From Thalassococcus sp. S3 (GTDB lineage Bacteria > Pseudomonadota > Alphaproteobacteria > Rhodobacterales > Rhodobacteraceae): a stretch of DNA of 64,000 nt. Of this stretch, positions 42,989-52,553 are shown piece after piece. Location of the stretch: the NCBI RefSeq assembly GCF_004216475.1, contig NZ_CP022303.1, positions 1,984,001 through 2,048,000 on the forward strand, read 5' to 3'. A program made the translations under genes and the position numbers. A model generated the notes under the pieces. The model was not told the DNA's origin. It saw nothing but the letters and a program-made list of their open reading frames with translations, and made no database searches. The first letter of the stretch is position 1, and each line of letters begins with the position of its first letter.

Positions 42989-43456
42989 ATGGGAATGTCG
43001 AACGTGCGGACACGCTGGATCAGGACTGGTATTGCGGCCGTCGCGCTGTGCGGATTGGCGGCCTGTTCCGCCACCTATCGCAATCACGGATATGTCCCAA
43101 GCGAAGCGGACCTGTCTGAAATCGTGGTCGGAGTGGACACCAGGGATACGGTATCGGAGACCGTTGGCCCGCCGTCCTCATCCGGTGTTCTGGATACCAG
43201 CGGCTATTACTACGTTGCGTCGCGTGTCAGGTCCTTTGCATTCCGCGAACCGCGCGTGGTGGAGCGGGAGTTGGTGGCCATCAGCTTTGATAATTCGGGC
43301 GTCGTTCAGAATATCGAGCGTTTCGGGCTTGAGGACGGGCGCGTCATTCCGTTGACACGGCGGGTGACAAGCTCGTCTGTTTCCGACAACACCTTCCTGC
43401 GTCAGCTTTTGGGGAACCTCGGTCGCTTCGCTCCGGATCAATTCATCGACGGATAG
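42989..43456 (+). CDS. bamE: Outer-membrane assembly lipoprotein BamE (SmpA/OmlA family)
   Basis: 155 residues from ATG 42989; an ATG two codons later is possible. Lipoprotein signal ends in LAAC. The BamE fold has YVPSEADLSEIVVGVDTRDTV and SGYYYVASRVRSFAF. It is part of the BAM beta-barrel insertion complex at the inner face of the outer membrane. It is divergent from yceD, as usual in this group. Confidence 0.9.
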   Translation: MGMSNVRTRWIRTGIAAVALCGLAACSATYRNHGYVPSEADLSEIVVGVDTRDTVSETVGPPSSSGVLDTSGYYYVASRVRSFAFREPRVVERELVAISFDNSGVVQNIERFGLEDGRVIPLTRRVTSSSVSDNTFLRQLLGNLGRFAPDQFIDG

Positions 43457-43539
43457 GGCTAGACGTCACGGAACCGTCGTATCTTGTGTGCTAGCACCCA
43501 CGACAATACCATTCCGGGTATGCGCTGCAGGAGGTTTCG

Positions 43540-44280
43540 ATGCTGCCAAAGATGCCCTCGCTGACAAAAGGACGCTACAGCGCCCGGATCGCCGACACCC
43601 CCGAAGACGTGAAGCAGGCGCAGGCCCTGCGGACGCACGCATTCGCGACCGAGGGGCAGGATGCGGATGAATTCGATAAGATCTGCACGCATATCCTGAT
43701 CGAAGAGGTCCGGTCGGGCACGTTGGTATGCTGTTTCCGAATGCTACCGTTGAATGACGGCTCAGAGATCTCGCGGAGCTATTCGGCACAATATTACGAA
43801 TTGTCCGCGCTTGAACGATTTGAAGGCAAGATGGTCGAGATGGGGCGGTTCTGCATCCATCCCGACTGGTCCGACGCGGATATTCTACGCGTGGCTTGGG
43901 GGGCGATGACCGCCTATGTCGATGATAACGACGTGCAGATGCTTTTTGGCTGCTCGTCCTTCTCGGGTATCGAGACGGCGGATTATCTGGACGCCTTTGC
44001 CATGTTGAAGGCCCGCCATCTTGCGCCCAAAAGATGGCTGCCCCGGGTCAAGGCACCGGATGTGTTTCGCTATGCCGCGAGATTGCGGCGGCGCCCGGAT
44101 GCAAAGAAAGCGATGTTGCGGATGCCCCCGTTGCTCAGAACCTACCTGATGATGGGGGGCTGGGTCAGCGACCACGCGGTGGTCGACCGACAGATGAACA
44201 CGCTACACGTCTTCACCGGGCTTGAAATCGGCGCGATACCCCCGGCCAGAAAGCGCCTGTTGCGGGCTGTTGCCGGATAG
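43540..44280 (+). CDS. olsB: L-ornithine N(alpha)-acyltransferase
   Basis: 246 residues. GNAT-like OlsB pattern: ARIADTPEDVKQAQALRTHAF, VCCFRMLPL, MVEMGRFCIHPD, and LFGCSSFSGIE. OlsB makes lyso-ornithine lipid from 3-hydroxyacyl-ACP and ornithine, the first step to ornithine lipids. The second enzyme, OlsA, is not next to it in this window. Confidence 0.88.
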   Translation: MLPKMPSLTKGRYSARIADTPEDVKQAQALRTHAFATEGQDADEFDKICTHILIEEVRSGTLVCCFRMLPLNDGSEISRSYSAQYYELSALERFEGKMVEMGRFCIHPDWSDADILRVAWGAMTAYVDDNDVQMLFGCSSFSGIETADYLDAFAMLKARHLAPKRWLPRVKAPDVFRYAARLRRRPDAKKAMLRMPPLLRTYLMMGGWVSDHAVVDRQMNTLHVFTGLEIGAIPPARKRLLRAVAG

Positions 44281-44350
44281 TCTTTCGCGCCGGCGCACCG
44301 AGATTTCAGCAGACGTTGACGCCCCCGGCAGGCTTGTTTAGCTGGCGGTC

Positions 44351-46156
44351 ATGGCGCGTGTTCCTTTGCTTCAGCTTTCCGGCATCTCGCTCACCTTCGG
44401 GGGCGAGCCGGTCTTCGACGACCTCGATCTGGTGGTTCAACCGGGTGACCGTGTGGCGTTGGTTGGCCGCAATGGCTCGGGCAAATCGACCCTCATGAAA
44501 GTCATGGCCGGGCTGGTAGAGCCTGACAGGGGTGATGTGATCCTCCCGCCGGGGCAATCCGTCGGGTATATGGAACAGGATCCCGACATGTCCGGGTTCG
44601 CGACATTAGGCGATTTCGCAGCTTCCGGGCTGGAGCCGGGCGAGCTTTACAAGGTGGAACGGGCAGGTGAGGGGCTCAAGTTCGATCCCGACCGCCCGGT
44701 CGCAAACGCCTCGGGTGGCGAGCGACGGCGCGCGGCGCTGGCGGCGCTTATGGCACAGGCACCGGATCTGATGCTGCTGGACGAGCCGACAAACCACCTT
44801 GATATCGAGGCGATTGGCTGGCTGGAGAGCGAGTTGAGCACGACCCGCGCGGGTTTTGTCCTGATCAGCCACGACCGGGCGTTCCTGCGCGCGCTCAGCC
44901 GTGCCACGCTTTGGATCGACCGGGGGCAGGTGCGGCGGCAGGAAAAGGGGTTCGATGCCTTCGAATCCTGGCGCGACACAGTGTGGGCCGAAGAGGACAT
45001 GCAGCGCCACAAACTTAACCGCAAGATCAAGGCAGAGGCCCGTTGGGCCGTGGAAGGCATCAGCGCTCGGCGCAAGCGAAACCAGGGTCGGGTGAGGGCC
45101 TTGCAGGGGCTCAGGGCTGAACGCGCGGCACAGATCAAGCGTCAGGGCGCCGCCGATCTGGTCCTGGCGGAAGGGCAAGCCTCGGGCCGGAAGGTGATCG
45201 AGGCTAATGATATATCAAAGGCTTACGGGGATAAAGTGATCCTGCGCCCGTTCTCGCTCAAGATCCAGCGCGGGGATCGCGTTGCGTTTGTCGGTCCCAA
45301 TGGCGTGGGCAAGACGACGCTGCTCAAGATGCTGTTGGGAGAGATCGAGCCGGATCAAGGCACCATCAAATTGGGGACGAACCTGCAGATCGCCGTCTTC
45401 GATCAGGCCCGTGCCCAACTCGATCCGGAGCTGAGCCTGTGGGAAAGCCTCACGGGCGATGCGGACATGCGGGTGTCGGGAAAGGCCGATCAGGTTCTCG
45501 TGCGCGGACAGCCGCGGCATGTGGTGGGGTATCTGAAGGATTTCCTCTTTGACGAACGGCAGGCCCGCGCGCCGGTCCGGTCCCTTTCTGGCGGAGAAAA
45601 GGCGCGACTGCTTCTGGCCAAATTGATGGCGAAGGAAAGCAACCTTCTGGTGCTTGATGAGCCGACCAACGATCTGGACGTCGAAACGCTGGACCTGCTT
45701 CAGGACCTTTTGGGCGACTATGTGGGTACGGTGCTGCTGGTGAGCCACGACAGGGATTTTCTGGACCGTATCGCCGCCACAACGGTGGCGATGGAGGGCG
45801 ATGGCCGGGCCGTCGTCTATGCAGGCGGATGGTCGGACTATCAGGCGCAGCGCAAGCCGGAGGTGCAGGAGAGGGCTGAGAAGTCGAAGGCGGCAGCACC
45901 GAAACCCAAGTCTGCCGCGCCCAGCAAACCCGGCTTGTCCTTTACCGAAAAGCACCGGCTCGACGCTCTACCGGCCGAGATGGAGCGGCTGGAAGCGGAG
46001 ATCGCGAAACTGGAAGAGCTGATGTCCGATCCGGAGCTTTACACGCGTGAGCCGGTGAAGTTTCAAAAAGCGACGGATGCACTGACAGAACGGCAGCAAA
46101 AGCTGGCGGCGGCCGAAGAAGAATGGCTTGAACTGGCCGAAAAAGCCGAAGCCTGA
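44351..46156 (+). CDS. uup: ABC-F family ATPase (Uup-like)
   Basis: 601 residues, two ABC domains without membrane segments. First half: Walker A GRNGSGKS, signature SGGERRR; second half: GPNGVGKT, LSGGEKARL. A linker helix pair joins them, and the last 80 residues form the coiled-coil typical of Uup. ABC-F proteins act on ribosomes; Uup is also tied to DNA and replication stress. Confidence 0.92.
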   Translation: MARVPLLQLSGISLTFGGEPVFDDLDLVVQPGDRVALVGRNGSGKSTLMKVMAGLVEPDRGDVILPPGQSVGYMEQDPDMSGFATLGDFAASGLEPGELYKVERAGEGLKFDPDRPVANASGGERRRAALAALMAQAPDLMLLDEPTNHLDIEAIGWLESELSTTRAGFVLISHDRAFLRALSRATLWIDRGQVRRQEKGFDAFESWRDTVWAEEDMQRHKLNRKIKAEARWAVEGISARRKRNQGRVRALQGLRAERAAQIKRQGAADLVLAEGQASGRKVIEANDISKAYGDKVILRPFSLKIQRGDRVAFVGPNGVGKTTLLKMLLGEIEPDQGTIKLGTNLQIAVFDQARAQLDPELSLWESLTGDADMRVSGKADQVLVRGQPRHVVGYLKDFLFDERQARAPVRSLSGGEKARLLLAKLMAKESNLLVLDEPTNDLDVETLDLLQDLLGDYVGTVLLVSHDRDFLDRIAATTVAMEGDGRAVVYAGGWSDYQAQRKPEVQERAEKSKAAAPKPKSAAPSKPGLSFTEKHRLDALPAEMERLEAEIAKLEELMSDPELYTREPVKFQKATDALTERQQKLAAAEEEWLELAEKAEA

Positions 46157-46158
46157 CC

Positions 46159-46710
46159 CTAGCCGACGGCGCGGGCGGGATTGCCGACAAATGTCGCGCC
46201 AGATGGAACATCGCGGGTCACAACGCTGCCCGCGCCGACAATAGCTCTGTCACCGATGGTAACCCCGGGCATTATGATGGCGCCTCCGCCGATCCAGACG
46301 TCCTGGCCTATCGCCACGGGATACGCGATTTCGATCCCCGCGCGCCGCTGCTCCACCACCTTGTGATGCTGGGCGCAATAGATCTGGGCGCCGGGGCCGA
46401 TCAGGGTATTGTCGCCGATGGTGACCGGGGCGCTGTCCAGGATCACGCAACCGGAATTCAGAAACACGCCCGAGCCCAGGGTAATGTTCATCCCGTATGA
46501 ACAGTGAAAGGGAACTTCGATCAGACAGCCCTCGCCATGGGATGCAAACAGCGCCTGCAGCGGCGCGCTCAGGCCGCGTCTTTGAGATGGCGGCAGGTGA
46601 TTGTGCGCATGCGTTGCTTCAAGCGCATGCATGCGCAGAACCTCAAGCTGGTCGTCGAGGCAGGTATACCATTCACCCGCCTGCATTTTTTCCAGCTCGC
46701 TCTGCTCCAT
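46159..46710 (-). CDS. Sugar O-acetyltransferase (NodL/LacA/Maa type)
   Basis: 183 residues: N-terminal MAC cap domain (SELEKMQAGEWYTCLDDQL) and a left-handed beta helix with hexapeptide repeats, including the acetyl-CoA region IGQDVWIGGGAIIMPGVTIGDRAIVGAGSVVTRDVP. The catalytic His lies in YCAQHH. Its start shares one base with the SDR stop. Confidence 0.92.
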   Translation of the reverse strand: MEQSELEKMQAGEWYTCLDDQLEVLRMHALEATHAHNHLPPSQRRGLSAPLQALFASHGEGCLIEVPFHCSYGMNITLGSGVFLNSGCVILDSAPVTIGDNTLIGPGAQIYCAQHHKVVEQRRAGIEIAYPVAIGQDVWIGGGAIIMPGVTIGDRAIVGAGSVVTRDVPSGATFVGNPARAVG

Positions 46711-47465
46711 CAGCGCATCCTCAGCGCGCCGTCGATGCGGATGACCTCGCCGTTGAGATAGCCGGCTTCGACAATGAATCCCGCCAGCGCACCATATTCC
46801 GACGGATCGCCAAGACGGGCCGGGCAGGGCACGTCGGCGGCAAGCTGGGCTTGAACATCCTCGCTGAGACCGGCCAGCATCGGCGTGCGGAAGATGCCAG
46901 GCGCGATTGTCATCACCCGGATGCCGGAGGACGCCAGATCGCGGGCCATCGGCAGGGTCATCCCCACAACGCCACCCTTGGAGGCGGAATAGGCGCTTTG
47001 CCCCTTCTGCCCGTCGAACGCGGCAATGGACGCTGTGTTGATGATGACGCCGCGCGCGCCGTCGGGTTCGGGATCGTTCTGCGCCATCGCGACGGATGCA
47101 AGGCGCGCGACGTTGAAGCTGCCGACCAGGTTCACGTCGATGGTGCGTTGAAACGCATCAAGCGGATGCGGGCCGTCCCGCCCCACCGTCTTGATCGCAT
47201 AGGCAATGCCCGCGCAATTCACGGCGGCGGTAATCTTGCCCATTTTGTCCATCGACATGTCGATGGCGCTTTGAACAGATGCCTCGTCTGTCACATCGGT
47301 TTCCACAAAGACGCCGCCCAGCTCCTCGGCGACACTTTCCCCACGCGCGGCATCCCGATCAAGCAGCGTGACCGTGGCGCCTTTAGCGGCGAAATGGCGG
47401 GCCGTGGCCTCACCCAGTCCGGATGCACCGCCTGTGATGACCGCACATGTCTGCGCGAGTTGCAT
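46710..47465 (-). CDS. SDR-family dehydrogenase (3-hydroxyacyl-CoA dehydrogenase type 2-like)
   Basis: 251 residues from ATG 47465. Cofactor motif TGGASGLGEA, catalytic Ser in NTASIAAFDG and Tyr/Lys in YSASKGG. The pattern with DGQKGQSAYSASKGGVVGM is that of HSD10-like 3-hydroxyacyl-CoA dehydrogenases, suggesting beta-oxidation of branched or fatty acyl-CoA. A palindromic site lies upstream. Confidence 0.9.
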   Translation of the reverse strand: MQLAQTCAVITGGASGLGEATARHFAAKGATVTLLDRDAARGESVAEELGGVFVETDVTDEASVQSAIDMSMDKMGKITAAVNCAGIAYAIKTVGRDGPHPLDAFQRTIDVNLVGSFNVARLASVAMAQNDPEPDGARGVIINTASIAAFDGQKGQSAYSASKGGVVGMTLPMARDLASSGIRVMTIAPGIFRTPMLAGLSEDVQAQLAADVPCPARLGDPSEYGALAGFIVEAGYLNGEVIRIDGALRMR

Positions 47466-47486
47466 ATCGCGTCCTCCCTCGGAATA

Positions 47487-47500
47487 TGAACATGTGTTCA
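47487..47500. promoter_or_regulatory. Palindrome upstream of the SDR gene
   Basis: Arms TGAACA / TGTTCA around TG, 22 bases before the start codon. This resembles TetR-type operators of fatty-acid catabolic genes. It may control the SDR and acetyltransferase transcript or the opposite Lin0512 pair. Confidence 0.45.
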
Positions 47501-47600
47501 GATAAATCACGGGCGATGTGGCCTGTCCACCGCCAAGAGGCTTGCTTGACGCAGAAGGATGGCTGCGCTTTGAAGGGTGGGCAAGAGCAAGGAGACACGG

Positions 47601-47948
47601 ATGCATCGCGTTTTGACGGAGTTTGGCATGGGCACGTCGCTGCGTCGGCAGGATTACACCGAAGCGGCCCTGCGCGCGGTCAAGGACGCGTTGTGGCACA
47701 ACTCCATCAACATGGCCGAGCTTTTCGGGTTTCCCAAGGAGGCGATGATCATCACCGTCGAGATCGGAGTGCAGCAACCCGATGCGGTCGACATCGACGC
47801 GCTGAAGGCGGTGTTTCCCTATGGACAACCGGAGGTGCAGGTCGTCAAGGGCGGGCTTGATGTTCCCAGACCGGAAGGCAACGGGAAGCCAACGGTGATC
47901 GCGAATGCCGCCCTGTCCGTTTCATTCGACATGGAGCGTGCGGCATGA
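47601..47948 (+). CDS. Lin0512-family protein, first of a tandem pair
   Basis: 115 residues from ATG 47601 behind AAGGAGA. Begins MHRVLTEFGMGTSLRRQDYT and carries the family's EIGVQQPDAVDIDALKAVFPYG. Function of the family is unknown. It overlaps its paralogue by 4 bases. Confidence 0.85.
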   Translation: MHRVLTEFGMGTSLRRQDYTEAALRAVKDALWHNSINMAELFGFPKEAMIITVEIGVQQPDAVDIDALKAVFPYGQPEVQVVKGGLDVPRPEGNGKPTVIANAALSVSFDMERAA

Positions 47949-48307
47949 GCGATCAGCGCGTTATCATAGAAATGGGGATGGGCAATGATCAGTACGGTCA
48001 GGACTATATCAAGGCCGCCGCCCGCGCGATCGAGGATGCGATCCGGCATTCCGCGTTGCCCCTGTTCCAGTCGATTGACCTTTCCACCGACGAGATGAGG
48101 GTGCAGGTGACAATCGGGGTGCAGGACCCGGATGCCGTGGATGTCGCGGCGCTGGCCGAAAAACTCCCTCGGGGTCATGCAACGGTGCGAGCGGTGGAGG
48201 GCGGCCTGAACGTCACGAACCCTGAAACAGGCGGCACGATTGTCATTGCCACAGCAGCGGTCGAAGCGTTTCTGCCCGCTCAATCGAGATGGCGGCTTCG
48301 CACATAG
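47945..48307 (+). CDS. Lin0512-family protein, second of a tandem pair
   Basis: 120 residues, paralogous to the gene before it: IIEMGMGNDQYGQDYIKAAARAIEDAIRH and TIGVQDPDAVDVAALAEKLPRG. The overlapping pair suggests a heteromer. Function unknown. Confidence 0.85.
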   Translation: MSDQRVIIEMGMGNDQYGQDYIKAAARAIEDAIRHSALPLFQSIDLSTDEMRVQVTIGVQDPDAVDVAALAEKLPRGHATVRAVEGGLNVTNPETGGTIVIATAAVEAFLPAQSRWRLRT

Positions 48308-48396
48308 CGACCACCGGTCTCCCAGCTTTTTCAGAGCCAGCAATATGCAGACGAGGCCTCGAACCGATCATCGGGGCCTGATCTGGCAGAGTATTC

Positions 48397-49650
48397 TCAG
48401 GACGCCAGCTTGACCAAGGCGTGCCGCTTTTTCCCGGCGCTGAGTTTGATCGGTTGTGACAAGGCCGCCGCATCGATCATCAGCCCCGCATCGGTCAACG
48501 GTGCATCGTCCAGACGAGCGCCATTTTCCGAGATAAGGCGCTTTGCCTCTTTGCCGGACTTGGCCAGGCCGGACTTCACGATGAGCTGAACGACGGAAAT
48601 GCCCTCTGCAACCTCCGATGCCGCCAAGGTGAGCGTCGGAAGGTCGTCCCCGATCCCGCCTTTTTCAAACACTTCGCGCGCCGTCGCGGCCGCCGCTGCC
48701 GCCGCGTCTGGCCCATGGCAGAGGGTGGTCACCTCGTTGGCGAGGATCATCTTGGCCTCGTTGATTTCGGAACCGGCCAAGGCGTCCAGACGGTCACATT
48801 CCGCAACGGGAAGCTCGGTATAGAGCTTCAGGAAGCGGCCGACATCGGCATCGGTTGTGTTGCGCCAGAACTGCCAAAACTCGTAGGGGGATCGCATGTC
48901 GGCGTTCAGCCACACCGCGCCATCCGCGCTCTTGCCCATCTTTTTACCGTCCGAGGTCGTCAGCAGGGGGGTCGTGAGGCCATAGATCTCGTGATCCAGG
49001 ACCCGCCGCGTCAGGTCGATGCCGTTTACGATGTTACCCCACTGATCCGACCCGCCGAACTGAACCAGGCAGCCATATCTGCGGTTCAGCTCCAGAAAGT
49101 CGTAGGCCTGAAGGATCATGTAGTTGAATTCAAGGAAGCTGAGGCTTTGTTCGCGGTCCAGGCGGGATTTGACGCTTTCAAAGCTGAGCATCCGGTTGAC
49201 CGAGAAATGCCGCCCGATATCGCGCAGAAAGTCGAGGTAGTTCAGGTCGTCCAGCCATTCGGCGTTGTTCAGCATCAATGCGTCTGTCGCGCCGTCTCCG
49301 TACTGGATGTACCTGGCAAAGACCTGCTGGATCCCGGCAATATTGGCGTCGATCGCATCCGGCGTGAGCAGGGGGCGCTCATCGGCGCGGAAGGACGGAT
49401 CGCCCACCTTGGTCGTGCCGCCACCCATCAGTGTGATCGGCTTGTGGCCTGTCTTTTGCAGCCAACGAAGGGTCATGATCTGGATCAGAGAGCCCACATG
49501 CAAAGACTGCGCGGTGGCGTCAAAGCCGATATAGCCCGGCACCACGCCGGACGTCAGCGCATCGTCCAGCCCCTGATAATCGGTGCAATCGGCCAAAAAG
49601 CCGCGTTCCATCATGACTGCGATGAAATCCGATTTCGGGTGGTAGGTCAT
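48397..49650 (-). CDS. tyrS: Tyrosyl-tRNA synthetase
   Basis: 417 residues from ATG 49650. HIGH-type motif HVGS after [13 protein letters not shown]-type KMGKS, binding pocket YMILQAYDF and GGSDQWGNI, and a C-terminal S4 domain ([20 protein letters not shown]). Both class I motifs are intact here, in contrast to the ArgS-like protein. It is divergent from anmK, a common pairing. Confidence 0.97.
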   Translation of the reverse strand: MTYHPKSDFIAVMMERGFLADCTDYQGLDDALTSGVVPGYIGFDATAQSLHVGSLIQIMTLRWLQKTGHKPITLMGGGTTKVGDPSFRADERPLLTPDAIDANIAGIQQVFARYIQYGDGATDALMLNNAEWLDDLNYLDFLRDIGRHFSVNRMLSFESVKSRLDREQSLSFLEFNYMILQAYDFLELNRRYGCLVQFGGSDQWGNIVNGIDLTRRVLDHEIYGLTTPLLTTSDGKKMGKSADGAVWLNADMRSPYEFWQFWRNTTDADVGRFLKLYTELPVAECDRLDALAGSEINEAKMILANEVTTLCHGPDAAAAAAATAREVFEKGGIGDDLPTLTLAASEVAEGISVVQLIVKSGLAKSGKEAKRLISENGARLDDAPLTDAGLMIDAAALSQPIKLSAGKKRHALVKLAS

Positions 49651-49714
49651 ATCTTGCCTCGGGCTTGGGTTGCGGGGCAGTGTATAGGGGGCAGTGCGGC
49701 AAAGGAAAAGGCCA

Positions 49715-50815
49715 ATGAACAAGGCCAACGGGGCAGTCATGCGCGCCTTGGGCGCGATGAGCGGGACATCTCTGGACGGGGTCGATGCCGCCGTGATTGA
49801 CACGGACGGCACGCATATTTTCGGCTTCGGTCCGACCGGATACCGGGCCTATTCAGAAGCCGAGAGAGAGATCCTCAGGGCGGCGCTTGGCCATTGGTCG
49901 GGCCCGGAGGTGGAGGCCGCGGCGGAGGTGGTGGACCGCGCGCATCGGGATCTTTTGTCGACTTTCGACGCGGATATCGTGGGATTTCACGGTCAGACCC
50001 TCGCCCATGCGCCCCGGCTTCAGGGCACATTGCAGGTCGGGGACGGCGCGGCATTGGCAGAGGCGTTGGGGCGGCCTGTCGTCTGGGACTTCCGATCGGA
50101 CGATGTGAAACTGGGCGGAGAGGGGGCGCCGCTGGCCCCGTTCTTTCATTTTGCCTGCGCCCGGTGGATCGGCGCCGATCGTCCGCTGGCCTTTCTGAAC
50201 CTGGGCGGTGTGGCCAATCTGACATATGTCGATCCCCGCATTGAAACAGCCGAGAGGCCCGGCGCATTGCTGGCGTTCGACACCGGCCCCGCAAATGCCC
50301 CGGTAAACGATCTGGTGCAGGCGCGGCGGGGCCTGTCCTTTGACAAGGATGGCAGGATCGCACGCGAAGGCCGGGTGGAAGACGGCGCGCTTGAGCTCTT
50401 CCTGGCGGAGGCCTACTTCACCAGGATGCCGCCCAAGTCGCTGGACCGGAACGATTTTGCGGACATGGTCACGCTTGTTAGGGAGTTGGAGGATGCCGAC
50501 GCTGCAGCCACGCTGACAGCGATGTGCGCGGCGGGTGTGGCGCAAGGCATGGAGCATTGCCCAGAGCCACCAGAGCGGGTTCTTGTCACCGGCGGGGGAC
50601 GCCATAACCCGGTTCTGATGGAAATGTTAAGCGTCGCGCTCGATTGCGCGGTCGAACCTGTCGAGGTGGCCGGCCTTGACGGGGATATGCTTGAGGCGCA
50701 GGCCTTTGCCTATCTCGCCGTCCGGGTTTTGAAAGGGATGCCGACCTCATGCCCTTCGACGACCGGGGTCCGCGCATCTGTCGGTGGTGGGGTCATCAGT
50801 CGCCCGAGCGGATAG
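49715..50815 (+). CDS. anmK: Anhydro-N-acetylmuramic acid kinase
   Basis: 366 residues from ATG 49715 (AAAGG upstream). Motifs: [20 protein letters not shown], the GQT motif [31 protein letters not shown] and [12 protein letters not shown]. It phosphorylates anhydroMurNAc in peptidoglycan recycling, complementing NagZ. Confidence 0.95.
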   Translation: MNKANGAVMRALGAMSGTSLDGVDAAVIDTDGTHIFGFGPTGYRAYSEAEREILRAALGHWSGPEVEAAAEVVDRAHRDLLSTFDADIVGFHGQTLAHAPRLQGTLQVGDGAALAEALGRPVVWDFRSDDVKLGGEGAPLAPFFHFACARWIGADRPLAFLNLGGVANLTYVDPRIETAERPGALLAFDTGPANAPVNDLVQARRGLSFDKDGRIAREGRVEDGALELFLAEAYFTRMPPKSLDRNDFADMVTLVRELEDADAAATLTAMCAAGVAQGMEHCPEPPERVLVTGGGRHNPVLMEMLSVALDCAVEPVEVAGLDGDMLEAQAFAYLAVRVLKGMPTSCPSTTGVRASVGGGVISRPSG

Positions 50816-50836
50816 AGCCGCTCCGTCCGGCTGCCA

Positions 50837-51742
50837 TCAATTATCCGCGGCGGACATGCGACCGGCATAGTCCCTTGCGAAGGCAGCATAGCCCGGTGCG
50901 GTCGACTTGAGATGCGGCGCGAGATCCGCGTGCAGATCCGGAAGCCTGTGGAAGGGGACATTGGGGGCGGCGTGATGTTCCGCGTGATAGGGCATGTTCC
51001 AGGCCAGCGTGCGGACAATACGATTGGTGAATGTCGTCCGGGAATTCTCAAGCATATTGGCCACGGGCGGGCAGCGCCCATGTTCGGCAAGAAGATAGAT
51101 CCGCAGCACAGGCTGGCCGATCAAAAGAGGCAGAAGCCAAAGCCAAAAGAGGATCGGGGTGATCGGAAGGCTGAGCGCTGCCAGCAGGTAGGCCGCCAGC
51201 ATCCACCGCGCATCGCGACGCATGGCGGAATGTTTGCGCTGAGGCAGGTAAGGGGCCGAAATGGTCCCGAACGCCATGGTCCAGAATGTTGCCGCAGCCC
51301 CGCGCCAGTAGTCCCATCCGCTCAGATAAAGCAGAAGGGCGGGCCATGTCTCGGGCCGCTCGCCGCCCGTCAGTTCCGGATCACGCAGGGGGTCGTTTGT
51401 GTACTTGTGATGGGCGAGATGGAAATAGCGGAACCACGTGAAGGGCAGGAAGATAAGGGTGCCTGTGAGATGGCCAATACCCTCGTTCAGCCATCCCGTG
51501 CGAAACGGTGTTTTATGAGTGCATTCATGTGTCAGGGTGAAGAGGAAGACCAGCAGCACGCCGTGCGGCACCAGAAGGAGCGGCCATCCGGGAATGCCCG
51601 TCGCGATCGCGGTGCCCGTCAGGGCGATTGCACCGAGATGACCCGCGAGGTGAACGAGGCCCCGAATATCGGAGCGTGCGTGCAATATGGATTTGCGGTC
51701 CGGTGGAATTGCAGCAAGGGCGGCGCGGTGGTCCATGGCCAC
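50837..51742 (-). CDS. Fatty acid desaturase-family protein
   Basis: 301 residues with several membrane helices and the three His boxes HECTHKT, HLAHHKYT and HAEHHAAP, which bind the di-iron centre. Such enzymes introduce double bonds or hydroxyl groups in lipids. Substrate not clear; the short length suggests a lipid or carotenoid-like hydrocarbon enzyme. Confidence 0.88.
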   Translation of the reverse strand: MAMDHRAALAAIPPDRKSILHARSDIRGLVHLAGHLGAIALTGTAIATGIPGWPLLLVPHGVLLVFLFTLTHECTHKTPFRTGWLNEGIGHLTGTLIFLPFTWFRYFHLAHHKYTNDPLRDPELTGGERPETWPALLLYLSGWDYWRGAAATFWTMAFGTISAPYLPQRKHSAMRRDARWMLAAYLLAALSLPITPILFWLWLLPLLIGQPVLRIYLLAEHGRCPPVANMLENSRTTFTNRIVRTLAWNMPYHAEHHAAPNVPFHRLPDLHADLAPHLKSTAPGYAAFARDYAGRMSAADN

Positions 51743-51783
51743 AGCCTGCCGGTGCGGGGTGCCAAGCGCAAGAGCGACCTGTT

Positions 51784-51852
51784 AAAAGGAGCGCCTGCGG
51801 CGCACGCGATTTTGGGACCCGTGACCGATGCGACGCCAGCCGATCAGGCGTG
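51784..51852 (-). repeat. Interspersed repeat, copy 2 (about 70 bp)
   Basis: Pairs with the copy at 24412-24482. On the minus strand the element begins at the very end of the cupin gene, supplying its TGA (51844-51846), and ends with the GCGCC-GCA-GGCGC hairpin and a CTTTT run. Confidence 0.75.
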
Positions 51853-52266
51853 GGGAATGTCGAACCCCGGTTCGGCCAGAGTGAAACCGTCGAAGGTAAA
51901 CCCGGGCGAGACGGTACAGCCCACAAGGCTCCATCCCTCCGTGGCACGGGCGGCTTGCCAGTGATCCTGCGGGACGATGATCTGGGGCTGTTCCCCTTCC
52001 GCGAACCGACTGCCCAGAACATGATCCGTCGCCGGCCCGTCACGCGTGGCCGAGAGCGACAGAACCAGCGGCGCGCCGGCATAAAAATGCCAGATCTCGA
52101 CAGCGTCGACACGATGCCAGTGGCTGCGCTCCCCTTCCTTCAGCAGGAAGTAGATGCAGGTGCCGGACGGGCGCGGTGTTTCGGGGCCGCTCCAGGTCTG
52201 GCGGTACCAGCCGCCTTCGGGATGAGGCGAGAGGTCGAGCGAGGCAATAAGGTCGTCGGCAGTCAT
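51844..52266 (-). CDS. Cupin-domain protein (DUF985 family)
   Basis: 140 residues from ATG 52266. DUF985 pattern: LDLSPHPEGGWYRQTW, IYFLLKEGERSHWHRVDAVEIWHFYAG, QIIVPQDHWQAARA and SLVGCTVSPGF. A sugar- or nucleotide-binding cupin of unknown activity. The stop codon lies in an interspersed repeat. Confidence 0.9.
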   Translation of the reverse strand: MTADDLIASLDLSPHPEGGWYRQTWSGPETPRPSGTCIYFLLKEGERSHWHRVDAVEIWHFYAGAPLVLSLSATRDGPATDHVLGSRFAEGEQPQIIVPQDHWQAARATEGWSLVGCTVSPGFTFDGFTLAEPGFDIPHA

Positions 52267-52337
52267 AGAGAGCCTTTCCACGGCGGAACCTTGGGCGGGT
52301 GAACACGTTTCTGTCGCATGCAATGCTGGAGGGCAAG

Positions 52338-52550
52338 ATGAGCTATACGCAAGGTGATAAAGTCGAATGGGATTGGGGCAACGGAACGGCAGAAGGACGG
52401 GTCGAACGCACATATGCGCGCAAGATCACCCGAAAGCTGAAAGGCAGCGAGGTGACAAGGAACGGGTCGGAGGATGACCCGGCGCTTTATATCGAGCAGT
52501 CCGATGGGGATGGCGTGCTCAAGCTCTCCTCGGAAGTGCGCAAGGCCTGA
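52338..52550 (+). CDS. DUF2945 (hypervirulence-associated Tudor-like) protein
   Basis: 70 residues from ATG 52338 behind GGAGGG. YTQGDKVEWDWGNGTAEGRVE, IEQSDGDGVLKLSSEVRK: the compact strand-rich DUF2945 domain. Function unknown. It stands 3 bases before the topoisomerase. Confidence 0.88.
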   Translation: MSYTQGDKVEWDWGNGTAEGRVERTYARKITRKLKGSEVTRNGSEDDPALYIEQSDGDGVLKLSSEVRKA

Positions 52551-52553
52551 TCC

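Noticed and set aside
48397..49650. TyrS motif HVGS as another degenerate synthetase
   Set aside because: HVGS and KMGKS are accepted variants in functional TyrS enzymes; all binding motifs are present.
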